Below, one piece after another: positions 5,590 to 13,374 of a stretch of DNA of 13,374 bases. The position numbers were made by a program, and so were the translations under genes. The stretch lies in contig CALQED020000008.1 in the NCBI GenBank assembly GCA_943329505.2, positions 1 through 13,374 of the forward strand, given 5' to 3'. A model generated the notes under the pieces. It was not told where the DNA came from and did no database searches. It saw only the letters and a list, made by a program, of their open reading frames with translations. How positions within the stretch are numbered: position 1 is the stretch's first letter; each line of letters starts with the position of its first letter. This DNA comes from Polynucleobacter meluiroseus. Lineage in GTDB: Bacteria; Pseudomonadota; Gammaproteobacteria; Burkholderiales; Burkholderiaceae.

Positions 5590-7455
5590 TTAGATCTCGG
5601 CAACATTCTTGCCGGATAAGGCTTTTTGAATACTCGCATTCATGCGCATTTGGGCAAACTCATCCGTTGCTTTAGCAGCATGGTCTACCGCCTTACGAAC
5701 TACGGCACTATCAGTCTCTTCATTCAAAATCTTTTGCAGCACTACCATCTCTTGGTCAATGAGTGCCTGCTCTTCCAGGCTAAGTAAATCACGATCACTA
5801 TTGAGCGCAGTTTGAACTGCATCCAATAAACGCTGAGCATTAACTTGCTCTTCACGTAATGATCTGGAGAGTAGGTCCTCTTTGGCTGATGCAAAACCGT
5901 CTTTCAGCATGCGGGTAATTTCGCTATCTGTGAGGCCATAAGATGGCTTGATATCGATTGACGCCTGAACCCCAGAGCCTTGCTCTGTAGCGCTCACAGA
6001 TAAAAGGCCATCTGCATCTACTTGGAAAGTAACGCGGATACGCGCCGCGCCCGCAGCCATTGCCGGGATACCCCGTAACTCAAAACGGCCGAGTGAGCGA
6101 CAGTCTTGCGCCAACTCTCGCTCGCCCTGCACTACTTGTATTGCCAACGCGGTTTGACCATCCTTAAAGGTTGTGAAGTCTTGCGCCCTAGCAACCGGAA
6201 TCGGCGTATTACGTGGAATGATTTTTTCTACTAAGCCACCCATAGTTTCAACACCAAGGGAAAGCGGAATGACATCTAATAATAGCCATTCATCGTCTTT
6301 ACTTTGATTACCCGCTAATAAATCAGCCTGCATTGCTGCGCCTAGTGCAACCACTTGATCAGGATTCAGGTTATTTAAGGGCTGCGTGCCAAACAGTTCA
6401 CCGACTGCACGTTGTACGTTTGGCATACGAGTTGAGCCACCCACCATCACCACACCTTTAATATCATCAGCTTTCAGAGCGGCATCACGCAAGGCTTTTT
6501 TACAAGCAGTCAAGGTTTTGGCAACTAAGTTCTGAGTAATCTCAAAGAGCTGGACTTGGCTAACACCAACATTCACAACCGTGCCATCGGCAAGCGTTTC
6601 ATGGATGCGCGCCAGCGGATTATGACTTAACTGCTCTTTGGCATGCTTGCAGGCCTGCAACAGCGTGCGGTGATCATGAATAGAGAGTGGCGAAAGCTTG
6701 GCCTGCTCAATCACCCAGCAATATAAGCGGTGATCAAAATCATCTCCACCTAAAGCAGAATCACCACCAGTAGAGAGTACTTCAAACACCCCTCTACTCA
6801 TTCGTAAGATTGAGATATCAAAGGTGCCACCACCTAAGTCGTAGACAGCGTATACGCCTTCAGTTCCATTATCTAGGCCATAAGCAATGGCAGCGGCAGT
6901 TGGCTCATTGAGTAAACGCAGCACTTCGATGCCCGCTAACTTCGCAGCATCCTTAGTCGCTTGGCGCTGTGCATCATCAAAATAGGCAGGCACAGTGATC
7001 ACTGCCCCAACAATGTCATCATTGACTGAATCTTCAGCTAATTGACGCAAGCGCGCAAGAATTTCAGCAGAAACTTCAATCGGACTTTTATCCCCAGCAA
7101 CGGTTCTCAGCTTCAGCATGCCCGGCTGATCAACAAAATCATAAGGGGCACTTTCAATATGCTCGACATCGGTCAAGCCACGGCCCATAAAACGCTTGAC
7201 CGAAACAATCGTATTTTTTGGATCGATCACAATACTCTCAAGCGCTTCAAATCCGGCTTGGGTCCGACCATTTGGTAAATAACGTACTACTGAAGGTAGT
7301 AACTCGCGACCCTGCTCATCGGGCAGAACTTTGGGTAGTGCATCACGCACAATTGCTACTAAAGAATTGGTTGTTCCCAAATCAATCCCCACGGCAATGC
7401 GGCGTTGATGCGGTGCAAGCGATTTACCGGGTTCAGAGATTTGTAATAAGGCCAT
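5590..7455 (-). CDS. hscA: Fe-S assembly chaperone HscA (specialised Hsp70)
   Basis: HscA is an Hsp70-type ATPase that, with HscB, releases the nascent cluster from IscU to target proteins in the cytoplasm. It is 621 residues, close to the 616 of the E. coli protein. The N-terminus [19 protein letters not shown] is nearly the same as in E. coli and fixes the start. Actin-fold ATPase motifs are GIDLGTTNS (23-31), [28 protein letters not shown] and [14 protein letters not shown]. The substrate-binding half contains [14 protein letters not shown] and the usual C-terminal helical lid. The expected client motif, LPPVK, is present in the neighbouring IscU. It starts 28 bases after hscB with no clear ribosome site in that gap. 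Confidence 0.97.
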   Translation of the reverse strand: MALLQISEPGKSLAPHQRRIAVGIDLGTTNSLVAIVRDALPKVLPDEQGRELLPSVVRYLPNGRTQAGFEALESIVIDPKNTIVSVKRFMGRGLTDVEHIESAPYDFVDQPGMLKLRTVAGDKSPIEVSAEILARLRQLAEDSVNDDIVGAVITVPAYFDDAQRQATKDAAKLAGIEVLRLLNEPTAAAIAYGLDNGTEGVYAVYDLGGGTFDISILRMSRGVFEVLSTGGDSALGGDDFDHRLYCWVIEQAKLSPLSIHDHRTLLQACKHAKEQLSHNPLARIHETLADGTVVNVGVSQVQLFEITQNLVAKTLTACKKALRDAALKADDIKGVVMVGGSTRMPNVQRAVGELFGTQPLNNLNPDQVVALGAAMQADLLAGNQSKDDEWLLLDVIPLSLGVETMGGLVEKIIPRNTPIPVARAQDFTTFKDGQTALAIQVVQGERELAQDCRSLGRFELRGIPAMAAGAARIRVTFQVDADGLLSVSATEQGSGVQASIDIKPSYGLTDSEITRMLKDGFASAKEDLLSRSLREEQVNAQRLLDAVQTALNSDRDLLSLEEQALIDQEMVVLQKILNEETDSAVVRKAVDHAAKATDEFAQMRMNASIQKALSGKNVAEI

Positions 7456-7483
7456 AGGGGATAGGGTGTATTTTACGTTTGGG

Positions 7484-8023
7484 CTAAATTAGGGCTGCAA
7501 TAGTGTCATCGAGCTCAACAGCAAATTTATCGATAAAGAGAAGGCCTCGAAGTAGCTCAGCCGCGCGTACATAATTATTAGCACCATCAATAGCTTGAGT
7601 GATTTCAGTAAGAGTATCTGCCTTCGACTGCTCCACTTCGGCCATCATGGCCTCGAGCGCTGGCAAATCTTCCGCGCGCTCGTCTAAACTCTCGCGCCAA
7701 TCCATTTGCTTCATCAAAAAAGCAGCTGGCATTGCTGTATTTGTTTCTAATTTGGCATCCACTCCATGCAATTGGCATAAATACAAACCACGTTGAACGG
7801 GATGCTTGAGTGTTTGAAAAGCGGTATTGGCTAAAGTCGCCATTTGCATTGCAAGGCGCTGCTCAGTTTCGCTACCGCGAGCATGGCGATCGGGATGAAC
7901 TTCTTTTTGAATTGCTAGATAAGCCTGCTCTAGCGCAGGCAAATCGATATGGAATTGCTGTTTTAATCCAAAAAAGCGAAAGTAATCGTCAGACGCGGAA
8001 AGATTCGCCACAACCACACTCAT
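7484..8023 (-). CDS. hscB: J-domain co-chaperone HscB
   Basis: HscB brings IscU to HscA and stimulates its ATPase activity. The protein is 179 residues against about 171 in E. coli. The N-terminal J domain starts at DDYFRFFGL (12-20) and has the HPD motif at 43-45 (EVHPDRH), which is essential for Hsp70 stimulation. The C-terminal helical bundle, ending in [10 protein letters not shown], is the IscU-binding part. The start at 8023 lies inside iscA, giving a 35-base overlap. The nearest later ATG is too far into the J domain, so the choice is between this ATG and GTG codons at residues 3 and 5. The overlap suggests translational coupling with iscA. Confidence 0.94.
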   Translation of the reverse strand: MSVVVANLSASDDYFRFFGLKQQFHIDLPALEQAYLAIQKEVHPDRHARGSETEQRLAMQMATLANTAFQTLKHPVQRGLYLCQLHGVDAKLETNTAMPAAFLMKQMDWRESLDERAEDLPALEAMMAEVEQSKADTLTEITQAIDGANNYVRAAELLRGLLFIDKFAVELDDTIAALI

Positions 8024-8312
8024 CTTTTACGTTTGGATTTTGAAACTTAAATCCTTCGTTCAAACCCTCGCGTACGAAATCCAGTTCGGTTCCGTCTAAA
8101 TAAGCTAAGCTCTTTGGATCAACAAATACTTTTATACCATTGGACTCAAAAACTTGATCTTCCACAGCTGGCTCATCTACATATTCCAGCTCATAAGCCA
8201 AACCAGAGCAACCTGTTGTCCGAACGCCCAAACGTAAGCCACAACCTTTACCGCGCTTCTCAAGATTGCGGTTAACGTGCTTCGCAGCTTTTTCAGTTAA
8301 GGTGATTGCCAT
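7989..8312 (-). CDS. iscA: Iron-sulfur assembly protein IscA (A-type carrier)
   Basis: An A-type carrier that holds or transfers iron or Fe-S clusters to target proteins. It is 107 residues, the standard length. The three conserved cysteines are Cys35 (TTGCSGLAY), Cys99 and Cys101 (CGCGESF), matching E. coli numbering. The start [13 protein letters not shown] is typical, and CGGAGC-like purine sequence precedes it. The gene follows iscU by 17 bases. Its last eleven codons plus stop are shared with the start of hscB in another frame, so the codons for Cys99 and Cys101 also encode the HscB N-terminus. Confidence 0.97.
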   Translation of the reverse strand: MAITLTEKAAKHVNRNLEKRGKGCGLRLGVRTTGCSGLAYELEYVDEPAVEDQVFESNGIKVFVDPKSLAYLDGTELDFVREGLNEGFKFQNPNVKDECGCGESFRV

Positions 8313-8329
8313 AATATTCTTCAGCTCCG

Positions 8330-8716
8330 TTATTTAACCGGATGCTTTTCTTTGTAATCAGCAACGGCTGCTTTGATAGCGTCTTCAGCCAAAATAGAAC
8401 AGTGAATCTTCACAGGAGGCAAAGCAAGTTCTTCGGCAATTAAAGAATTCTTGATCTCTAATGCTTGATCTAAAGTTTTGCCTTTAACCCACTCAGTAAC
8501 CAATGATGAAGAGGCAATAGCAGAGCCGCAGCCATAAGTCTTGAACTTAGCATCTTCGATCACGCCTTGATTGTTCACGCGAATTTGCAACTTCATGACA
8601 TCGCCACAGGCAGGCGCACCAACCATACCAGTACCTACGCTATCGTCGCCCTTCTCAAATGAGCCAACGTTACGGGGGTTTTCATAATGGTCGATGACCT
8701 TGTCGCTATATGCCAT
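8330..8716 (-). CDS. iscU: Fe-S cluster scaffold protein IscU
   Basis: The scaffold on which [2Fe-2S] and [4Fe-4S] clusters are built from sulfur supplied by IscS. It is 128 residues, the normal length. Key residues sit at their E. coli positions: Cys37 and Asp39 in ACGDVM, Cys63 in [10 protein letters not shown], and His105-Cys106 in [10 protein letters not shown]. The HscA recognition motif LPPVK is at 99-103. A good ribosome site (AGAGGAAATACC before the ATG) is present. It lies 39 bases after iscS and 17 before iscA. Confidence 0.98.
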   Translation of the reverse strand: MAYSDKVIDHYENPRNVGSFEKGDDSVGTGMVGAPACGDVMKLQIRVNNQGVIEDAKFKTYGCGSAIASSSLVTEWVKGKTLDQALEIKNSLIAEELALPPVKIHCSILAEDAIKAAVADYKEKHPVK

Positions 8717-8755
8717 GGTATTTCCTCTGTATTTTTCTATTCAATACTGCTATTT

Positions 8756-10015
8756 TTAGTGTGCAGCCCACTGAATCGTGCTCAAGTCGATTCCATCTTT
8801 GTACATTTCCCATAATGGGGAGAGCTCACGCAACTTTGCAATCTTTTCTTTTACTAACTTGATCGTGAAATCCACTTCTTCTTGGGTAGTAAAGCGTCCC
8901 AAGGTAAAACGAATAGAGCTATGCGCCAACTCATCATTGCGACCTAGTGCGCGCAATACATATGAAGGCTCCAAAGAAGCAGATGTACATGCTGAACCAG
9001 ATGAGATCGCTAAATCTTTAAGGGCCATCAACATGGACTCACCTTCAACATAATTAAAACTAATGTTGAGGTTATGCGGGACGCGTTCATCCATATCACC
9101 GTTTACATACACTTCTTCAATGTCTTTGAGGCCAGCCAATAAACGGTCGCGCAATCCGCGGATACGATGGTTTTCCTCAACCATCTCAATACGCGCAATA
9201 CGGAATGCCTCACCCATACCAACAATTTGATGAACCGCTAAGGTACCAGAACGCATGCCGCGCTCATGACCCCCACCATGAATCTGGGCTTCAATACGAA
9301 TCCGAGGTTTGCGACGAACAAATAAAGCGCCGATACCTTTTGGACCATAAGTCTTGTGAGCAGAAAAGCTCATCAAGTCAACTTTAATCTTGTCTAAATC
9401 AATTTCTACCTTGCCAGTTGCTTGTGCAGCATCCACATGAAAAATGACGCCACGTGAACGGCATAACTCACCAATGCGAGGAACATCTTGCACTACGCCA
9501 ATTTCATTATTGACATACATAACAGAGGTCAAAATGGTGCCAGGCTTCATGGCGGTCTCTAACTGTTCAAAGTCAATCAAGCCATTAGGTAATACATCTA
9601 GGTAAGTGACTTCAAAACCTTCGCGCTCTAATTCGCGACAAGTATCTAAAGTTGCTTTGTGCTCAGTCTTCACAGTAATGATGTGATTGCCGCGCTCTTT
9701 GTAAAAGTGCGCAGCACCTTTGAGTGCTAAGTTAATACTTTCAGTAGCACCACTCGTAAAGACGATTTCTCTTGGGTCAGCATGTACCAAGAGAGCAACT
9801 TCCGAACGCGCCCACTCGACAGCCTCTTCTGCGGCCCAGCCATAAGCATGGCTTCGGGAAGCAGCATTGCCAAATTGTTCGCGCAAATAGGGCAACATCT
9901 TGTCAACCACACGAGGATCAATCGGTGTTGTAGCCGAATAATCCATATACACCGGAAAGTGCTTAGGACTAAACATCGGAACCGGTTGCAAAGGAAGGTC
10001 TTGTGGTGCGTTCAT
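8756..10015 (-). CDS. iscS: Cysteine desulfurase IscS
   Basis: A pyridoxal-phosphate enzyme that takes sulfur from cysteine, leaving alanine, and passes the persulfide to IscU and other acceptors. It is 419 residues, about 15 longer at the N-terminus than E. coli IscS. The extension is [19 protein letters not shown], before the conserved [15 protein letters not shown]. Catalytic residues are all present with a constant offset of 15: His119 (TEHKAT), Asp195 (FHVDAAQ), the PLP-binding Lys221 ([10 protein letters not shown]) and the persulfide-carrying Cys343 in [14 protein letters not shown]. The group I loop and C-terminal IscU-binding tail (EMYKDGIDL...IQWAAH) are intact. It begins 30 bases after iscR. 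Confidence 0.98.
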   Translation of the reverse strand: MNAPQDLPLQPVPMFSPKHFPVYMDYSATTPIDPRVVDKMLPYLREQFGNAASRSHAYGWAAEEAVEWARSEVALLVHADPREIVFTSGATESINLALKGAAHFYKERGNHIITVKTEHKATLDTCRELEREGFEVTYLDVLPNGLIDFEQLETAMKPGTILTSVMYVNNEIGVVQDVPRIGELCRSRGVIFHVDAAQATGKVEIDLDKIKVDLMSFSAHKTYGPKGIGALFVRRKPRIRIEAQIHGGGHERGMRSGTLAVHQIVGMGEAFRIARIEMVEENHRIRGLRDRLLAGLKDIEEVYVNGDMDERVPHNLNISFNYVEGESMLMALKDLAISSGSACTSASLEPSYVLRALGRNDELAHSSIRFTLGRFTTQEEVDFTIKLVKEKIAKLRELSPLWEMYKDGIDLSTIQWAAH

Positions 10016-10045
10016 ATTGTATTTCTAGAGATATAAGACTACTGA

Positions 10046-10624
10046 TTAGCTTCTTTTAAATTGCCGCGCCAAATTGAAAACAGAATTAATTAATGGTGCT
10101 TTAGGAGCAACTTCTTTTTTTGCTGCAAGAGCTGGGGCTGGTTTTTGAGCCTTCACACTTTCAACTTTCATTTTTTTCTGGCGCATGTCTTGAATCACGA
10201 TGCCGCGACCTTCTTGCTGCTGAACCAAATCGCGCAAAGTGACTGAGCTGAGGTATTCAACCATTTTCGAGTTGAGATTACTCCAAAGATCATGAGTCAT
10301 ACAACGGCCATGACCCTCTTCCTCGGTATGACAGTTGCCTTTGCCACCGCATTGAGTGGCATCCAATGGTTCATCCACCGCCACAATGATGTCAGCTACG
10401 CTAATCTCTGTAGATGGACGTGCCAATGTATATCCGCCACCAGGGCCGCGGGTGCTCTCGACAATATTGAAACGGCGCAATTTGCCGAACAATTGCTCGA
10501 GGTAAGAAAGGGAAATCTTTTGTCTTTGGCTAATTCCAGCCAAAGTCACAGGGCCATGCGTTTCACGCAGGGCTAAATCAATCATTGCGGTTACAGCAAA
10601 ACGGCCTTTAGTTGTAAGTCTCAT
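10046..10624 (-). CDS. iscR: Rrf2-family Fe-S regulator IscR with C-terminal extension
   Basis: A transcription factor that senses Fe-S status through a [2Fe-2S] cluster and represses its own isc operon when holo. The winged-helix start MRLTTKGRFAVTAMIDLAL and the recognition region ISLSYLEQLFGKLR are typical. Cluster ligands are Cys92, Cys98 and Cys108, with His111 (GRCMTHDLW). The Cys98-Cys108 loop is longer than the E. coli one because of TEEEGHG. At 192 residues it exceeds the E. coli protein (162). The extra C-terminal part, from about 148, is rich in Lys, Ala and Pro and looks disordered. The ribosome site AAGGTGA is three to four bases from the ATG. An IscR operator lies 50 bases upstream, consistent with autoregulation. 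Confidence 0.97.
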   Translation of the reverse strand: MRLTTKGRFAVTAMIDLALRETHGPVTLAGISQRQKISLSYLEQLFGKLRRFNIVESTRGPGGGYTLARPSTEISVADIIVAVDEPLDATQCGGKGNCHTEEEGHGRCMTHDLWSNLNSKMVEYLSSVTLRDLVQQQEGRGIVIQDMRQKKMKVESVKAQKPAPALAAKKEVAPKAPLINSVFNLARQFKRS

Positions 10625-10674
10625 ATGTCACCTTGGTAATGGATTGTTATGGACAGCTTAATGTCAGGTGGGTA

Positions 10675-10699
10675 ATACCCGACCATTCCACTCAACTTT
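10675..10699 (-). promoter_or_regulatory. iscR box: IscR type 1 operator upstream of iscR
   Basis: Read on the minus strand, the left half AAAGTTGAGT and right half GGTCGGGTAT, separated by GGAAT, fit the E. coli type 1 IscR consensus (ATASYYGACT-N5-AGTCRRSTAT) at 21 of 25 positions. The mismatches are at consensus positions 2, 9, 12 and 16. The site ends 50 bases before the iscR start codon, where holo-IscR repression of the isc promoter is expected. I cannot assign the -35 and -10 hexamers with confidence. The consensus is recalled from E. coli work. Confidence 0.75.
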
Positions 10700-10761
10700 A
10701 CCATATGCCCTAGCAATCTGCTCAGGAATTATCTCAAAAAACCCTTCTAGAATGCAGGAAA

Positions 10762-12927
10762 TCAGCTTATTGAGTCTCTAGACCTAGCTCCAAACGCCAT
10801 TTCTTTGACCTTAGTCAGCCTGTCACGGGTACTCGCCGCCTTTTCAAACTCTAGGTTCTTGGCTTCAGCGTTCATTTGTTTCTCTAATCGTTTGATTTCA
10901 TTAGATAAATCCTTCTCACCCATGTCCTCATAGCGAGCCCGCTCCTGCTCTACTTGCATCTCCTGACGCTTCTCTTTGACATCGTAAACACCATCAATGA
11001 TGTCCTTAATCCGCTTTTGCACCCCTTTAGGCTCAATGCCATGAAGCTTATTAAAGGCGATTTGCTTGGTTCGGCGTCTCTCAGTCTCCCCCATCGCTCG
11101 ACGCATCGAGTCAGTGACCCGATCGGCATAGAGAATTGCCTTGCCTCGAACATTACGGGCAGCACGCCCGATAGTCTGAATTAAAGAGCGTTCCGAACGC
11201 AAGAAGCCTTCTTTATCTGCATCCAAAATCGCCACAAGTGAGACCTCAGGAATATCCAAACCTTCGCGCAATAAGTTGATGCCCACCAAAACATCGAACA
11301 CACCTAAACGCAGATCACGCAATATTTCAACACGCTCAACAGTATCGATATCAGAGTGAACATAACGCACCTTCACCCCGTTATCAGATAGATAATCGGT
11401 GAGTTGCTCCGCCATTCGTTTAGTTAATACGGTAACTAAAACACGTTCACCCACTTTAACGCGCTCATGAATTTGATCCAATAAATTATCTACTTGAGTG
11501 CTTGCTGGTAATACCTCAATTTCTGGATCAACCAAACCAGTTGGTCGAGCCACTTGTTCAACAACTTGACCTTGGTGGGTATTCTCATAATCAGCCGGTG
11601 TTGCAGAAACAAAAATGGTTTGACGCATCTTCGTTTCAAACTCAGTAAATTTAAGCGGACGGTTATCCATGGCCGAAGGTAAACGAAAACCAAATTCCAC
11701 CAAGGTGTGTTTACGGGATTTATCGCCGTTATACATTGCATTGAGCTGTCCAATTAAGACATGGCTTTCATCTAAAAACATCAGGGCATCATTGGGGAGA
11801 TAGTCGACTAAGGTAGGCGGAGCCTCTCCTGGAGCGGCGCCGGAGAGATGGCGGGAATAGTTCTCAATCCCCTTGCAGAAACCGAGCTCATTGAGCATTT
11901 CTAGATCAAAACGGGTACGTTGTTCAATCCGTTGTGCCTCAACTAACTTACCATCTTTAACAAACTCATCGAGACGAGTGCGCAATTCCACTTTAATGGT
12001 TTCAATCGCCTTCAGAACCGTGTCACGGGGTGTCACATAGTGCGAGCTTGGATACACAGTGAAGCGGGGAATCTTTTGGCGAATTTTTCCGGTGAGCGGA
12101 TCGAAGAACTGCAGACTCTCCACCACATCATCGAATAACTCGACGCGTACTGCCAATTCATTATGTTCGGCAGGAAAGATATCGATCGTATCGCCACGCA
12201 CTCGAAACACGCCGCGTTTGAAGTCCGTTTCATTACGGTCATACTGCATCGCAATTAAGCGCATCAAAATATCGCGCTGACTCATCTTATCGCCTGGACG
12301 CAATGTCATGACCATACTGTGATAGTCACCAGGATTACCAATACCGTAAATTGCAGAGACAGTTGCAACAATAATGACGTCGCGTCTTTCTAATAAACTC
12401 TTAGTTGCCGACAAGCGCATTTGCTCAATATGCTCATTGATGGATGAATCTTTTTCAATAAATAGATCGCGCTGGGGCACATAGGCCTCTGGCTGATAGT
12501 AGTCGTAGTAACTCACGAAGTACTCAACCGCATTTTTAGGGAAAAACTCTCTAAATTCACTATAGAGCTGTGCAGCGAGGGTCTTATTGGGGGCAAAAAC
12601 GATGGCTGGGCGACCTGTTCTGGCAATGACATTAGCCATCGTGAAGGTCTTTCCGGAACCCGTCACCCCTAAAAGCGTTTGAAAGGTCAGGCCATCCTCA
12701 ACCCCCTCAACGAGAGCGTCAATAGCCCCCGGCTGATCCCCTGCGGGGGCAAAAGGCTGATAGAGCTGATAGGGAGAGTCTGGAAAGCTGACAAACTTTG
12801 CTGGATCCAGGTCATGGCCAGCCTCACCCAAGGGGTCGGCAACCGGCTTTTTCGGCGCTTCTATTACTTCATTTTTGGGTAACTTAGGGGGCATCTCGGC
12901 TATCATTTCATCTGTGAGATTCTTCAC
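10762..12927 (-). CDS. uvrB: Excinuclease ABC subunit B (UvrB)
   Basis: The damage-verifying helicase-like subunit of nucleotide excision repair, working with UvrA and UvrC. It is 721 residues from a GTG at 12925-12927, against 673 in E. coli. The extra about 45 residues at the N-terminus (rich in Pro, Lys and Glu) precede the conserved [18 protein letters not shown] start, here [16 protein letters not shown]. Motifs are Walker A GVTGSGKT (87-94), the DNA-clamping beta-hairpin region [15 protein letters not shown] (140-154) onward, DESHV (386-390), the helicase motif [29 protein letters not shown], and a C-terminal UVR domain for UvrC contact at about 675-712. ATG codons at residues 8 and 12 are alternative starts; none has a clear ribosome site. 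The GTG lies inside a palindrome that may be a regulator site, so the later ATG at 12906 is quite possible. Confidence 0.97.
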   Translation of the reverse strand: MKNLTDEMIAEMPPKLPKNEVIEAPKKPVADPLGEAGHDLDPAKFVSFPDSPYQLYQPFAPAGDQPGAIDALVEGVEDGLTFQTLLGVTGSGKTFTMANVIARTGRPAIVFAPNKTLAAQLYSEFREFFPKNAVEYFVSYYDYYQPEAYVPQRDLFIEKDSSINEHIEQMRLSATKSLLERRDVIIVATVSAIYGIGNPGDYHSMVMTLRPGDKMSQRDILMRLIAMQYDRNETDFKRGVFRVRGDTIDIFPAEHNELAVRVELFDDVVESLQFFDPLTGKIRQKIPRFTVYPSSHYVTPRDTVLKAIETIKVELRTRLDEFVKDGKLVEAQRIEQRTRFDLEMLNELGFCKGIENYSRHLSGAAPGEAPPTLVDYLPNDALMFLDESHVLIGQLNAMYNGDKSRKHTLVEFGFRLPSAMDNRPLKFTEFETKMRQTIFVSATPADYENTHQGQVVEQVARPTGLVDPEIEVLPASTQVDNLLDQIHERVKVGERVLVTVLTKRMAEQLTDYLSDNGVKVRYVHSDIDTVERVEILRDLRLGVFDVLVGINLLREGLDIPEVSLVAILDADKEGFLRSERSLIQTIGRAARNVRGKAILYADRVTDSMRRAMGETERRRTKQIAFNKLHGIEPKGVQKRIKDIIDGVYDVKEKRQEMQVEQERARYEDMGEKDLSNEIKRLEKQMNAEAKNLEFEKAASTRDRLTKVKEMAFGARSRDSIS

Positions 12928-12929
12928 AG
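12912..12929. promoter_or_regulatory. CRP-type palindrome across the uvrB start
   Basis: CTGTGA-GATTCT-TCACAG is a perfect inverted repeat with a 6-base centre, matching the CRP consensus TGTGA-N6-TCACA at all ten core positions and one more base on each side. It covers the annotated GTG start of uvrB (12925-12927). The spacing is N10 between CTGT and ACAG, two bases more than a LexA box, so it is not a standard SOS site. A second palindrome, TTTGTACAAA, lies at 12935-12944. A hairpin blocking or shaping uvrB translation is another possible role. Confidence 0.45.
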
Positions 12930-12981
12930 CGAATTTTGTACAAACAATGATTTTGCCGTTTTTATTTAGAAATAGTTGATT

Positions 12982-12997
12982 CTGACTTCAAAAACAG
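12982..12997. promoter_or_regulatory. LexA-box-like sequence between uvrB and tyrB
   Basis: CTGACTTCAAAAACAG matches the CTGT-N8-ACAG SOS-box pattern at seven of the eight fixed positions (A for T at the fourth), with correct spacing. The right half AAAAACAG is that of a strong LexA site. It lies 55 bases upstream of the uvrB GTG. On the minus strand it overlaps TTGAAG, which with TAAATA 17 bases on is a possible but weak uvrB promoter. uvrB is an SOS gene in E. coli; whether it is so here is inference. Confidence 0.45.
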
Positions 12998-13064
12998 ACA
13001 ATTAAGCTCAATCGAACGCCCATTACTGATAAAACCATCCCTCAACCACCATTTTCGACCTCAA

Positions 13065-13374
13065 ATGACCCTGTTCGCCTCAGTTCAATTAGCCCCTAAA
13101 GATCCTATTTTTGGCCTCACAGAAGCCTATGTTGCTGATCAGCGTCCTGACAAAGTGAACCTCGGTGTAGGCGTTTATTACACCGACGAGGGCAAGGTAC
13201 CCCTTTTGAAAGCGGTGATCAAAGCAGAAGAGGCGATTGTGGCTAAACATTCACCACGTAGCTACATTCCTATTGAAGGTCCAAATCCCTATAACAGCGC
13301 AGTACAAAATCTATTGTTTGGTGCGGACTCTGCTCTGATTCAAGATGGTCGCGTTGTGACTGCAGAGTGCTTAG
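13065..13374 (+). CDS. tyrB: Aromatic/aspartate aminotransferase (class I, TyrB-like), 3' end cut by window edge
   Basis: A pyridoxal-phosphate aminotransferase of the AspC/TyrB group, moving amino groups between aromatic amino acids or aspartate and 2-oxoglutarate. Only the first 103 codons are in the window, about a quarter of the family length of about 400, so the PLP-binding lysine is not seen. The N-terminus MTLFASVQLAPKDPIFGLTE followed by VNLGVGVYYTDEGKVPLL is characteristic: the NLGVGVYY segment is the substrate-pocket strand of this subgroup. YIPIEG and LLFGADSAL follow as in AspC and TyrB. It is divergent from uvrB with 137 bases between the two starts, an arrangement known from other Burkholderiales. 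No strong ribosome site is visible. TyrB is preferred over AspC from similarity to beta-proteobacterial proteins, but the two cannot be separated firmly here. Confidence 0.9.
   Translation, partial: MTLFASVQLAPKDPIFGLTEAYVADQRPDKVNLGVGVYYTDEGKVPLLKAVIKAEEAIVAKHSPRSYIPIEGPNPYNSAVQNLLFGADSALIQDGRVVTAECL

Noticed and set aside
10625..10674. Sigma-70 hexamers for the iscR promoter
   Set aside because: TATTAC and CATAAC are possible -10 boxes, but neither has a fair -35 at proper spacing, so I do not call one.
10740..10761. Intrinsic terminator after uvrB
   Set aside because: The minus strand has TTTTTT, but the sequence before it (around TTCTAGAA) does not fold into a convincing GC-rich stem, so uvrB transcripts may run into the iscR leader.
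12912..12929. Reading the uvrB-start palindrome as a LexA box
   Set aside because: CTGT and ACAG are separated by ten bases rather than eight, so it does not fit the SOS-box spacing; it fits the CRP pattern instead.
1..13374. Mobile elements, CRISPR arrays, phage or toxin-antitoxin genes
   Set aside because: No transposase, integrase, repeated spacer pattern, terminal repeats or paired small antitoxin genes are visible; the coding sequence is nearly fully explained by housekeeping and catabolic genes.

Overview
The window looks like chromosomal DNA of a low-GC member of the Burkholderiaceae, most likely Polynucleobacter or a close relative. This is an inference. It rests on the complete isc operon headed by iscR, the neighbouring uvrB and aromatic aminotransferase genes (an order known from Burkholderiales), two Bug-type tricarboxylate-transporter binding proteins, and base composition visibly more AT-rich than Burkholderia or Ralstonia. 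I see no insertion sequence, prophage, CRISPR array, tRNA or rRNA.

Region 1 (1-4427, all minus strand) is a catabolic operon read right to left: ligK-like aldolase, two Bug/TctC periplasmic binding proteins, a family-3 lipoprotein binding protein, then ligJ, cut by the left edge. LigJ (4-oxalomesaconate hydratase) and LigK (4-carboxy-4-hydroxy-2-oxoadipate aldolase) perform the last two steps of the protocatechuate 4,5-cleavage (or gallate) pathway, giving pyruvate and oxaloacetate. The three binding proteins probably capture aromatic or carboxylic acid substrates, but no permease is visible. The leader of ligK holds a perfect FNR-type palindrome and a second, different palindrome.

Region 2 (4428-5206) holds the divergent leader, one small plus-strand gene for an unrecognised cysteine-rich protein, and a UUCG-loop terminator for the isc operon that converges on it.

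Region 3 (5207-10761, minus strand) is the iron-sulfur cluster assembly operon iscR-iscS-iscU-iscA-hscB-hscA-fdx. All the catalytic and ligand residues I checked are intact. An IscR type-1 operator lies upstream of iscR. No iscX follows fdx.

Region 4 (10762-13374) holds uvrB on the minus strand and the start of a divergent aromatic/aspartate aminotransferase gene (tyrB-like) running off the right edge. The space between them has a LexA-box-like site and a perfect CRP-type palindrome (TGTGA-N6-TCACA) lying across the annotated uvrB start.

The genes themselves are mostly well-known families. The parts most worth a second look are the regulatory sites and the aromatic-acid operon with three binding proteins.
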